Assembly (NCBI RefSeq): GCF_040436345.1
Contig: NC_133230.1
Span: 3,369,297-3,433,296 of the forward strand
Length of the DNA: 64,000 nucleotides
From: Pagrus major
Taxonomy: Eukaryota; Chordata; Actinopteri; Spariformes; Sparidae
Reading direction: 5' to 3'
Shown here: positions 36,601 through 44,200 of the stretch, piece by piece
Layout of the letters: each line of letters opens with the position of its first letter
Numbering within the stretch: the stretch's first letter is position 1
Program-made: the position numbers and the translations under genes
The notes under the pieces: model-generated
The model's database searches: none
Seen by the model: the letters and a program-made list of their open reading frames with translations, nothing else
What the model was told of the DNA's origin: nothing

Positions 36601-38236
36601 TGCTTTCTTTTCCAGGTATTATGATATCTTCTCGTTTAAAGACCTCAGTTGTAATCACTTTCTTTTCAGGTGTTTTTAAATGTACCTTGGTCTCAATTAT
36701 GAGTTCCTCTGAGGTTAAATCAGCAGGTGCGATCTTCGGTTGTTTGACTGTCGTCTTGGAGATTTCTCGAGAGGCAGTAATGTCAAACTCCGCAAAGTGT
36801 GACTCGTGTTTCTTTTTGGTGTCTACAACTTTAGTAGGTGTTTTCACTGATATTCTCTGCGCATTTGCATCTATCACAATAATGTCTTCAGGAATAGGCG
36901 CTCCTGACATGTCAACCTTAGGCAGCTTGTATCCAGGCAATTTTGAAACTGCCTCTTTCACGCTGTCGACATCAATGGACATTTGTACAGTTTCAGCTTG
37001 AAGTTCTTCATAATGTCCCTTAAAACCAGCTTTAGGCACTTTTCGTCCTTTGGCTGTGGTCCTAGACATGTCCTCCATACCTGGAATCTCAATTTCTTCA
37101 CGTTTGGGAAGTTGTGTTCTGGACAGACCGCTTTTTGACAGTTGCTCGTAAGGATCTCCTCTCACTTCTGTACTCTCAATTTTTGTTGTGGATTCTTCAA
37201 CATTTACATTTATTTTTTGTATAGTTTCCTCAGTGGCAATGTCACCGAAACCTATTTTAGGCAGTTTGAACGTTGGACCTGTCTTTATTTCTTGCTTTTG
37301 TTTAATGTCGTTGTCTTTCTTCATTTTTTCTTCACCTGCCTTTGGAGATTTGCGTATAAGTGCGACATCTGATATATCAAGTTCCACCTTTGGTACACTC
37401 GTTTCCATATGAGTTGTCACAGTTTTGCCTGAGATAACCTTTGGACTCTCACCGGTGATTATTTCGGTATTGGCATCAAGTGCGAGTTGATCTCCCGGGA
37501 TGAGAGGTTGATCTGGTATTTCAATACTTGCTCCCAGCGTTTTCAGCCTTTTCGGGGAGGACTTTGCTTTTGCATCTTTCTTCGATTTATCCTTCCCAAG
37601 AATTTTCATTTTTAATTCAGACCGTTCTTTCTTCTTTTTCTTGCCATCAGGGGACTTGGTATCAGCGATTTCTTTATCTGCCAGAGCCACAGTAAGATCT
37701 TCTGTTTTCAAAGTGCTATCTAAAGTGATGAGTTCCACCTTGTGTTGAACAGTTTGAGGTTCAGAGAGTTTTTGATCATTTTGCTCAAGTCTCAACTCTT
37801 CCACTACTTTCAGACCTTCTGTCACGTAAACTTCAGGTGTTTCTCTTGAGGGGCTTTCGAGGCACTCAGGTGAAAGCATGTCAGTTGTTTCATGTGTCTG
37901 GGGAATTTTGCCACCGATCTGCCCAGTCGTTGTGTCTGTATCCTGGTCTTCTGATGAACTTATGCGGCCTCTCTTTTTCAGACTAGAAAGCTTTAATTTA
38001 TGCTTCTTCTTGCCTTTGAGAGCATCCTGAGATTTTATAGGTGACTCTGTGTCACTTGTGGTGGGGCTAAGCTCAAGCTTTCTCTGTTCATCAGCCTCTG
38101 AGGAACTGTGAGACCTCGTGAAGCGGGACTTCTTTCCCTTTCCAAAGGAGGGAAACTTAGGCCATGAAATGCGGGCATCCCCACGCCTTTTGGTTTTTCC
38201 TTGTTCCCTCATATCTGGAGGGTAGATGTCGTCCTC
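24635..38236 (-). CDS. ahnak: ahnak giant terminal exon (4,533 residues of repeat scaffold)
   Basis: One uninterrupted 13,602-nt exon after a CTCAACAG acceptor, ending in TGA. It opens with a basic/serine region (RISWPKFPSFGKGKKSRF, RSHSSSEA, then lysine clusters around residues 400-450 that could be nuclear signals). After a transitional region come thousands of residues of degenerate repeats built on KFKMPKFGISMPKVKGPEID, LSLSKKDVDVTLPEAKAEVK and SPSKFKMPSFKLPKFG. A second repeat type (RFSLPRFSFSK, then IPEGKV) is interspersed. The C-terminal roughly 350 residues are not repetitive and carry Ser/Thr-rich and coiled stretches ending FFDGAKK. Lack of introns across a giant repeat exon is a hallmark of AHNAK genes. 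No stop or frameshift interrupts it. Confidence 0.97.
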   Translation of the reverse strand, partial: EDDIYPPDMREQGKTKRRGDARISWPKFPSFGKGKKSRFTRSHSSSEADEQRKLELSPTTSDTESPIKSQDALKGKKKHKLKLSSLKKRGRISSSEDQDTDTTTGQIGGKIPQTHETTDMLSPECLESPSRETPEVYVTEGLKVVEELRLEQNDQKLSEPQTVQHKVELITLDSTLKTEDLTVALADKEIADTKSPDGKKKKKERSELKMKILGKDKSKKDAKAKSSPKRLKTLGASIEIPDQPLIPGDQLALDANTEIITGESPKVISGKTVTTHMETSVPKVELDISDVALIRKSPKAGEEKMKKDNDIKQKQEIKTGPTFKLPKIGFGDIATEETIQKINVNVEESTTKIESTEVRGDPYEQLSKSGLSRTQLPKREEIEIPGMEDMSRTTAKGRKVPKAGFKGHYEELQAETVQMSIDVDSVKEAVSKLPGYKLPKVDMSGAPIPEDIIVIDANAQRISVKTPTKVVDTKKKHESHFAEFDITASREISKTTVKQPKIAPADLTSEELIIETKVHLKTPEKKVITTEVFKREDIIIPGKESIQEVTILQAQDKKSKKTKMTTASFGITKPDIKIPDIGFDLPKQKISKQEGVMVKGEGTIFIQEVKTSETETRKGKGHIGGVISDVKVPEIDGIEYIDSAGDSPAKKEGDSLLTGFGVSLDAAKPHSDISIPEIRAEVKYANAKDQAIKLPKSGAVTADISANVPDVDKDMSIDAAEIKTFEREGKGRKFKMPNLDISMPKVKGPKIDSSLTKKDVGVTLPGAKAEVKLPDFPEADVTLRNVHVSIPEQKMDVEKPEFEIKPLAIEGELDVQGDKFKVPKFGIKTPKIKGPEFDLSVSKKNVKVPDAKAEGKLPQTSEIDVTLGGSDVSIPQKKMMVKKAEVEIKPVPTDGELDGQGSRFKMPKLGIAMPKVKGPEIDFSKSKKDIDVTLPEAKGEAQLPDVELKGPSAKVEFKAPELKGVAKDVEGSPSKFKMPTFKLPKFGVGSPNVSVEVRDMDKDVKFDRADIDISEEVPTGNIEAPSIDFESPSIDMEPTGTEHEGKGSMFKKPHFGFSMPKVKGPQINLSLSQKDVDVTLPDASAEVKLPEAPKVDVTLGRAEVLLPEEDLEVKRPEIRMKPPQSEVELDGQGHKFKMPKLGMSMPKVKGPEIHFGLSKKDGDLTLPEAKAEVQLPEVELKEPSVDVEVKAPEIKVKTKHTEGSPSKFKMPSFKLPKFGAGTPSATIEVPDTDKDVKIDGADINIPEEGSAVHIAAPNVDIEGPSIDIKTTGTEQDGKGGKFKMPTLGFSMPKVKGPKVDVSLSKKDVDVTLPEAKMDVTVPEVDLGKVDVSVPEAKIDVPDVKAEFNLPGDHKIAEMEPPEWEAEMDGHGGKFKMPKFGIKMPKVKGPEFDFSLSKKDRDVKLPETKADVKLPEVDLGKVDVSIPEAKMEVEKPELEMQSLQIKGELDGKEERFKMPKFGIKMPKVKGPEFDLSKKGADGTLPETKLEAKLPDAPKLDVGLRKAEVLVPEVKAEVEKPELEIRPLQTEVEGQGSRFKVPTFGIAVPKVKGPEFHLGFSKKDVDVTLPEAKADVKLKEPSAKAEIKAPEIEVVAKDTEVSSSKFKMPTFSVSMPKVKGPDIHLSSSKKGTDITLPGTKADFELQEAPSTDVSLGKAEVLTPKVKVEVQKPEVEIKPLQTDVELDGQGGKFKMPKFGFTMPKVKGPEIDFSLSKKDVDVTLPEAKAEVKLPEAPKIAIDMKAPECEAEIDGQEGKFKVPKFGISLPKVKGPDIDLSLSKKDQDVTLPEAKVDVNLPDVELQQPSAKVEIKAAEIDAPLVSMKGSPSKFKMPTFKFPKFGVATPNVSAEVPDKDVKIDGADASISVPHTDVDVPKVKAEVHLPEVEVKGPSGGVVIEQPSGVEVDAKMKKPRFSLPRFSFSKPSVKAPELDVSIPDVNVAIPEGKVEMKGGEVDMKPPECEVEVDGQGSKLKMPKFGITMPKVTGPEIDLSLSKKDIDVTLPEAKAEVKLPDIDLKQPSAEMKIKAPEIKFEKKDTKGSSSKFKMPTFELPKFGAGTPSATIEVPSVDKDIEIDGADIKFPEEVLTVDIAAPSIDTEGPSIHMKMTGPEHEGKGRKFKMPSLGFSAPQVKRPDIDLSLSEKDVDLTLPEAKAEVKLPGVELKEPAAEVEIKAPEIKVTTKSTEESPSKFKMPTFKLPKFGVATPSATTEVPDTDKDVKLFEADMSISVPHTDVDVPDVKAEVHLPEVEVKGPSGGVVIEQPSGVEVDAKMKKPRFSLPRFSFSKPSVKAPELDVSVPDVNIAIPEGKVEVKVGEVDMKPPECEAEVDGQGSKFKMPKFGITMPKVTGPDIDLSLSKKDIDVTLPEAKAEVKLPDIDLKQPSAEVKIKAPEIKLEKKDTKGSSSKFKMPTFELPKLGAGTPRANVEVPNVDKDIKIDGADIKIPEEVLTVDIAAPSIDIEGPSIHMKTTGPEHEGKGGKFKMPSLGFSGPTVKRPDIDLSLSKKDVDVTLPEAKAEVKLPEVELKEPSVDMEVKAPEIKVKTKSTEVSPSKFKMPSFKLPKFGAGTPSATIEVPDTDKDVKIDGPEIKIPEEVLTVHIAAPSIDTEGPSIHMKTTGPEHEGKGGKFKMPSLGFSGPTVKRPDIDLSLSKKDVDVTLPEAKAEVKLPEVELKEPSVDVEVKAPEIKVKTKSTEGSPSKFKMPSFKLPKFGAGTPSATIEVPDTDKDVKIDGPEIKIPEEVLTVHIAAPSIDTEGPSIHMKTTGAEHEGKGGKFKMPSLGFSGPTVKRPDIDLSLSKKDVDVTLPEAKAEVKLPEVELKEPSAEVEVKAPEIKVKTKSTEGSPSKFKMPSFKLPKFGAGTPSATIEVPGTDKDVKIDGPEIKIPEEVLTVDIAAPSIETEGPSIHMKTTGSEHEGKGSKFKMPSLGFSGPTVKRPDIDLSLSKKDVDVTLPEAKAEVKLPEVELKELSADVEVKAPEIKVKTKGTEGSPSKFKMPSFKLPKFGAGTPSATIEVPDTDKDVKIDGPGLKIPEEVLTVDIAAPSIDTEGPSIHMKTTGPEHEGKGGKFKMPSLGFSGPTVKRPDIDLSLSKKDVDVTLPEAKAEVKLPEVELKEPSAEVEVKAPEIKVKTKSTEVSPSKFKMPSFKLPKFGAGTPSATIEVPDTDKDVKIDGAEIKIPEDVLTVDIAAPSIETEGPSIHIKTTGSEHEGKGSKFKMPSLGFSGPTVKRPDIDLSLSKKDVDVKLPEAKAEVKLPDVELKESSAKVEIKAPGIDVQMSNVDGSPSKFKMPTFKLPKFGATAPQVSVEVPDVDKDIKIDGAKLEVSKEGAKVDVTAPSIDKEGLSIDVKAKGGEVEGSGSKFKMPKFGISVPKVKGPEIDLSLSKKDTDVKLPEAKAEVQLPDVKVKQPSAKVEIKAQAGSVEGSPSKLKMPTFTLPKFGASTPKVSVEVPDVDKDIKIDGGKLEISKKGATVDVTAPSIDTEGLSVDMKAKGSEVEGSASRFKMPKFGISMPKIQGPEIDLSVSKKDVDVTVPEAKAEVKLPKVKEPEGAISLPDAPTVEVEGKVRRPSWAFPTFSFSRTSGKASDVDVNLETPRVDVTVPEAKAEVCLPDVEVQGPSGAISMAEPPAAELDANLKKTTFSLPRLSFSKSSVKAPAVSAELPHVDVSLPEGNVVVKQPDVELKPGEGDLQLDGQGSKFKMPKFGISMPKVKGPEIDLSLSKKDVDVKLPEAKAEVQLPDVKMKQPSAKVDIKAPEIEAQASSVKGSPSKLKMPTFTLPKFGASSPKVSVEGPAVDKDIKIDGAKLEVSKKGPTVDVTAPTIDTEVSVDVKAKGSELEETGSKFKMPKFGISMPKVQGPEIDLSLSKKDVEVTIPEAKAEVKLPKVKEPEGTISLPDAPTVEVEGKVTRPGWAFPTFSFSRTSGKASDVDVNLETPRVDVTVPEAKAEVCLPDVEVQGPSGAISMAEPPAAELDANLKKTKFSLPRLSFSKSSVKAPAVSAELPRVDVSLPEGEVKIKQTEMEIKAPELEAEHDGQGSKFKLPKFGIDLKTSQKNVDITLPEVEAEVKLPETEVKSSASVKGSETDAKSKDVGGSSLKFKMPTMKMQKSGSATYDVTVETPDVDKAAETDGSKVKADVSVNIKGPSLDIKTDVSNAAVTDTEMPKTETDSVVLGSPSKFKLPLFKMPKLSFSRTKSEDEHVPVETESKEDQLKMEVEPKGEMKSPKMSLTSFGEILKTIDVEFDVPKAENGEEKLETSKDVHETDGSGGKQLEPKEKDTNTKQETVKSPERTGWFKFPRFGLSSPSEPAKISEKDERKDEKSPADEEPSPTCSVLSSDAFADISSAMTSEHAGLSLSSPTKVTVKYSDPTVAAGLGETHSNVITSTTRTEVISVEPNLPEKITILSSGVSSSSDDTFQLASEKIHIITSNIQATPAAQQAKLLTDVQIQSAGDFPLKSGANEAASWTVEESQSGKRTVIGKHFFRETSSERSESKETIVITKQITHVFDSSEPISGETASSIQRLRDSVHSDKMRFFDGAKK

Positions 38237-41200
38237 CTGTTGAGCAACAAAAATATGAAATGTCAGTTTTAGCACCGAGCCTACATATCACAAAGAGTCT
38301 GAGTAGACAACTTGAAAATAGTTACAGGGATGACGTCAGATTCGATGGCTGGTTCAGTCTCTGCGATATCTGGTTGGCGTTTCAAGCAGAGCTTCACTTT
38401 GTAAGCCTGAGCGTGCTCCAGAATCTGCATGGCATCCTCGTATGACATGTTGTCAAAATACACTGTGGCACTCAGAATCTGATCACCTGCATAAACAAGA
38501 GCAGAATATTTTAGGAGCACTTGGATGAGAAGGCTTTCAGTCTATGAATCTGTTTTTATAATCGGGAACTTATAAATTAATGATTAAAACAACAGATACA
38601 CTATGCTTAGTCATTAGTCTGTGCAACTTCCTCTGAAAGTTGTATTTGTGGTTTTGAATATGAGTTTGTGTGGTTATTTCCAATGGATCTGGAAAATTAA
38701 AAAACAAGTAAGAAAATGTGTTTTTCCAGGATTGTTAGTTTTCATTTTAATTGGAGAGGCAGTGTCACTATAACTGTATCTTATCTCCAACTGCTAGTTT
38801 ACCTTCTTTCAGTTTCAGACTTTTTGAAGCAGGTGACTCTGGTACCACTTGCTTAATGAAGATCCCTTCTTTCCCTCCACCATAAACGAGACCCTCTGCA
38901 CATCCATCTTCGGCTGTTTTCACTATCACCCCAGACTCAGGGCTGGGAACTTCCTGCCAACGCATCAACATTGAAAGGATGAAATCATTTTACCTTCAGC
39001 TGAGCTGCTCTCTGCTGCAGCACAGCCTGGAGGGATTCACAGATTGAGTACAGAGAGGAGAAGGTGGGAATGTCTCACCTTCAGTTTACTCATCTTTGGA
39101 GTTGAGCGCTTTTCAAACATGGACCCGAGCCCAGACTTTTTAGTTTTCTTTCCACTCCCACTTTTGTGGTGTGGGTCATGCTCTGCTTCACACTAAAAGG
39201 AAAATAAAAAAAACAAATCTTTGAATTCTTACGAAACAAAAAAGATTATTGTTGCAGTCAGAGCTTCTGCAAACGGAAAAGGCGACAGGAGATATTTCAT
39301 CAACAGGCTTGTATGACGGGTAATACACTGTATGTACATACATTCATACATGGGAGTCTGCAATGCGATGAGCATCTTAAACCACATCACTACATCACGC
39401 TATATTGTTCCCTTAAATTAGTAATATTTACATTCACTATACTTAGTATGAGTCCTACCATTGAGCTTCAATCCCTAAAGTCTCTCTTTGAGCGCAGAAA
39501 TACATATTAATCACAAACAAAATCATTTTCTATCAAAAGCAAGCTGTCCATAGTAAAAGTGTAGAGGGAAAACTAAATAATGGAAGGTGATAATGTGTGG
39601 GAGTAAATAAAGCATTTTGAGGGAGCAACTTATTTAAAAAATTCCCATTGGTGCTTACTAGATTTTGTACAACAGCAAGCTATTAGTGGTACTGTTTCCT
39701 GAGAGGCCGTGGTTACTTCAAGGTTTTGAATAAACAAAAAGAGAATTAAATATTTAGTTTAAAAGTGCTGACAGAAAAACATTTTTTTGAGAGTGGCAGC
39801 CATTGTGAGCATTTACAACTTCACAGCAAGAGATGTGTATGATTTAATCACCCCCCGCAGGTGAGGCCTGTAGGAAAGTAACTAACAGAACATCTAATAA
39901 AAGTATTCAAGATTATAATCTGATTTTTAAAGTAGCTTTTTTTAAAATCCAATAATGATTATTTCTAAAACTTTCTAACAATTGAGTAGATTTTGTGTAT
40001 GAGAGCTTCATGTGGAGCAGTCTTTGATTCAAGGATGTGCTCAGCTCCAAATACACGAGCTTGTTTCTCCTGGTCACAAGATATTTCTAACTTCATTTGT
40101 CATTCGTCTACAGCATAAACAAAATAGACTGTTGAATGACCCAGTTTGTTTACAAGTATTTAAGTAACCGGGTTAAAATCTGCTCTCTGTAATAAACTGA
40201 TTTCTAAAATGTCATAATAAGCCCAGTTGAGGTGAAAGATTATGAAACCACATTTCTTGGTCATGAAATTGCATGTAAACAGGTTCTCTGATTTATTGTC
40301 TTAACCTGGTTTGTTGTGTATGTGTTGGTGCTCTGTACCTCTTTGTCACTCTCGCTGTATTTTTCAATTTCAGGAAACTCCTCGACGGGGGACGATCCCT
40401 GAGGGCGTGGTCTCTCTCCCTCTGTGAACTGAGATGGCTCGTCACATATCTGCGTGGACATGAGGTCAGTCAGCACAAAAACAGTCACGTGGTCTATTCC
40501 CAAAACAGTGGTTGGTATCATTTTAAAGAGATATGGTGTCATTTGAGTCAGTTTCAGTCAGACATTTTTCTCTCCTCTTCTTCAGCCACCTGAAAATCAT
40601 TTTTAATGTTGAAGCGCCTGCAGAATGAATCATAACAGGTGTGGAGAAAACTGGATCACACAAGTGTGATGACACCTTGCTATGCCAAAGGCAGCATTGA
40701 CTGGGTGTTTGGCTGTTTGGCATTTAATAATTGTCACATTAGTAGTGTGTTTCCAGGGATGGCAATGTTGGCCGGCCTGATTGTCCAACACTTTGTTTCA
40801 GAGCAAATAATCTCAACAATAATTGATTTAATTCCATAAAATTTGGTGTAGAGACATTATTGCTCCCGAGAGGATTAATCCTAATTACTTATCAACTGAA
40901 GGGGCACAAGAACATTAAATGTGCCAAATGTAGAAACCTTCAGCTGCTATTTCAATGTCAGACACATTTTTATTCAACATTTAGGTAAATATAAGTGTCA
41001 GAGATACTGATATGAAAGGACTCGGATCAGGATCAGGGCCAAAAAAATGTGGATCAGGACATCCTTAGTGTATACGTGTATAACATACTGTTTTTCTGTT
41101 GATTGAAGCCAAGACAGAATCCTTTAATGGCAGAAGGACAAAATAAAACATTCATTTAACTTTAAGTCAAACTGAAGTCACTTACTGAGTTGTCCTCTGC

Positions 41201-44200
41201 ACCGGGCTCTGGTCCTCTCAGCCTTCGACCAGCTCCTGTTCACACACACAAGAAAATACCCAGAATGTACCATAAATACCAGTCTGACATGACATCTGTT
41301 TATAATAACATTTTGGTAAACAGAGCTTCGTTTCAACAGACTTTGCAAGCGCAACCTGATTACTTCAGAAGTTCTGCACAGCTAACGGGACAATTGCATT
41401 AGGTAATTTTAGCAACTACTGTCACAAAAGAGCTGAACAATGTGCGACTTAAGTGCAAGTCAGGATGGGGTTGGGGTGATTTGTGTACATAAATTAACTT
41501 ACGTCACTTTTATTTTAATTACATGACATGAGTTACATGCGAGACTAAATGTAGTTGTTTTACCCAAAGAATGATTAACTTTTTAAACCTAATCAAGTAG
41601 TTTTGGGGCCTAAACCTTATCAAACCGCAACCGTTTGACAACGTTTATAACAGTCCAAAAGTCACAATATGTCACACTATGTGAACTGTTTGTCAGCAAG
41701 CTTTGTTTTGAAAGTCTAACCGGTCATTTAATATTACGTATTATTGCTAACTTGACTGCTGGGCCTTTATTTTCAAAGTCTAACTGGACGTTGCCCTTCT
41801 CTAGAGGGGTAGTAAAAGTTTGAAGCTTAAGGTCACTGACCAACCTGCCGAATTTGACGAGTTAGTAAGGTGAATGTGTTTTTGTTACAGGTGATAGTAT
41901 CATGATTGGGTATGAAAGGGGCATCCTCGAAAGGCTCAGTCGTTCACAAGCAAAGATGGGGCGAGGTTCACCACTTCGTTAAACACATGATTGTATAAAG
42001 GATCTGTTGTCAGTAATCACAGTTAGTCTGATTCTGTTGTTGTTAACATTTTACAAAGCCTCCAAACTTTTTGGGAATCAGGGAATGCAAAGAAACAGAA
42101 GTTAAACACTGTTATTTATCTGCTAAGACCTTCACCAGGTCCTGCTCCTGACGGTTGTTCTGAGGCTCAGGCAGACACTGGAGCCAATGATGAGACTATT
42201 TAGAGTTCTTCCTGGCAAAAATCCCCCCCGGAGACCTTCTGCCTCCTTCGTCTGTTAAGTGATCCACAGTATCGATCCACAGATTAGACTCTGCAGCCTC
42301 TCAGCTCCAACCGTCAGTGCTGAACTAAGAGGGAAACTTTGACTCCAAATGAATATGGTTAGTCAGATTATTGTTATTATCCCATCTGATACCTAACCTC
42401 AATTTGATTGGATCCCATTTTAAGGTACCTCTTCATTCTATCAGGACTCCTACTTCAGGATGTAGTCTATTTGTTAGTTGTTAAAGTGTTTGGCATTAAA
42501 AACTGCAAATTCCCAAATGAATAAGTTTGAATAAATTGAGGCTTAACGACTGTGGAGGAATAGTTCTGCTCTGTCCTCCACATGTCTGCATTTTCTGTGG
42601 TTTCAGATTTTAATGGCTAATAAATTCATATCATTAACATGCCATGGATCAGCAGATGTTGTGAAAAATTATTGAATAGATGCAGTTGCACTCCACATGG
42701 AGATTTTGCAGATAAATCATTGCAGATAAAATGTTGGTTGAACAGCTGATTAATATTTTTCTACTGAGATTAGGATAAATGATCATTTGAAGGACTACAT
42801 TCAGACATTACAGTCTTTGTAAGTCTTATTAAAGCGTTAAACTCCTGAACATCAAGAAATTAAATAAATATGTCACCGAAAAAGTGTATAACAACTTGTA
42901 ATACTGGATTAAAAGGTTTGCAGTTCAAATCAAGCAAGGAAAGTCTTAAAAGCATTTCAATTAGGAGTTAGTCGGTGACTCATTTTTAACAAAATCAATA
43001 TAAAAACATTAACTAAAAACTCAAAGTACTTGTGCAGCAAGATTCAGAATTGCTGCTCAGCATGTCAATAATGGAGGCCAGTAAGTGAGGGTTACAAGAT
43101 TTTGCGGAAGTGATTTACTTTGCAAATAAGTCAGAACAAAAGTAGTTTGAGGGGTTTTGATGGATGTTTCGATCTTCTTTTGCTGTTAAAATCAGCTGAT
43201 CTGCATCAAAATAGCAACACAAAAAGAGGCTAAACTCTTTGTGCATTGATTTGAAAAGTCTGAAAAACTGTCTTCTTGCTAATAACTGATGAAAAACCTT
43301 GGGGTCAAAACCCTAAAAAAAAAAGATAATGTTATAATCAACATTATATAACAGCCGTTCACAGTGCTGAACATATACAGTATATCCTGCAGCACCGTCA
43401 ACTTAACCAGCCACCTCATTGACACCCCACCCTCTGCTTTAATAAATGTCATGTGAAGAGCTCTGACTGCCTGTTTAAGTGCATTAGAAAACAGTTAAAC
43501 CAACAAACTGCTGATGTAGAAACCTTCAAATGAATCAGAGTGTGTTGCTGCCTCAAGGTTGACAATTCAAGAGAGTTCAAGAAGCTATTGAATGACACTT
43601 TACTTCTGATTTATTCATGACCGATCCTGATAAAGCACCTGAAACACAACCTGCGCTGTCATCGCAGACATACCTTGCTCTGATATGAGGATCAGAAACA
43701 ACATCAAAGAGCATTTATCTGACAGGACAGACACTTCACACTGTGAACACTGAACACACCACAGTCCAGATGTGTTGTGAAATATTATAATCAACAGTCT
43801 CTGCAGCTGCCTACACCATTAACCATGAATCCCTGTCACACAGTCATCACCCTCCAACTCCTTCAGATCAGGTATGACTAACAAAAGCCTCTCAGAATTT
43901 AATCCTGAAGCCCACTCTGTGAAATCGAACAGCTCACCTACCTGCTGCTGCTTCTTGTTTTACTCTCAAACTGCCCTTGAAACGTTCCCGGTGTGAGTGT
44001 TGCTGCTAAAGTGGCTAAAAGAATTTGTTCAGTCTCAGAAGGACAAAGAAGGCGGGACACTTTTAGGTTGCAGTCATACCTTGGGTGTCACTCCCAAACT
44101 GAATTAAGTGGTTTCAAAGGTCCACTTGAGTTCAAAGACTTAACTCTTCGCAGCACATATGCCTTAAAATAACCTCACATTTACATGAATCTCTTCATTC

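Noticed and set aside
38326..38953. Identification of the large gene as periaxin
   Set aside because: The PDZ is close to periaxin, but the MCDCFH start, the RPRPQGSSP linker and the several-thousand-residue FKMPKFG repeats are AHNAK-type.
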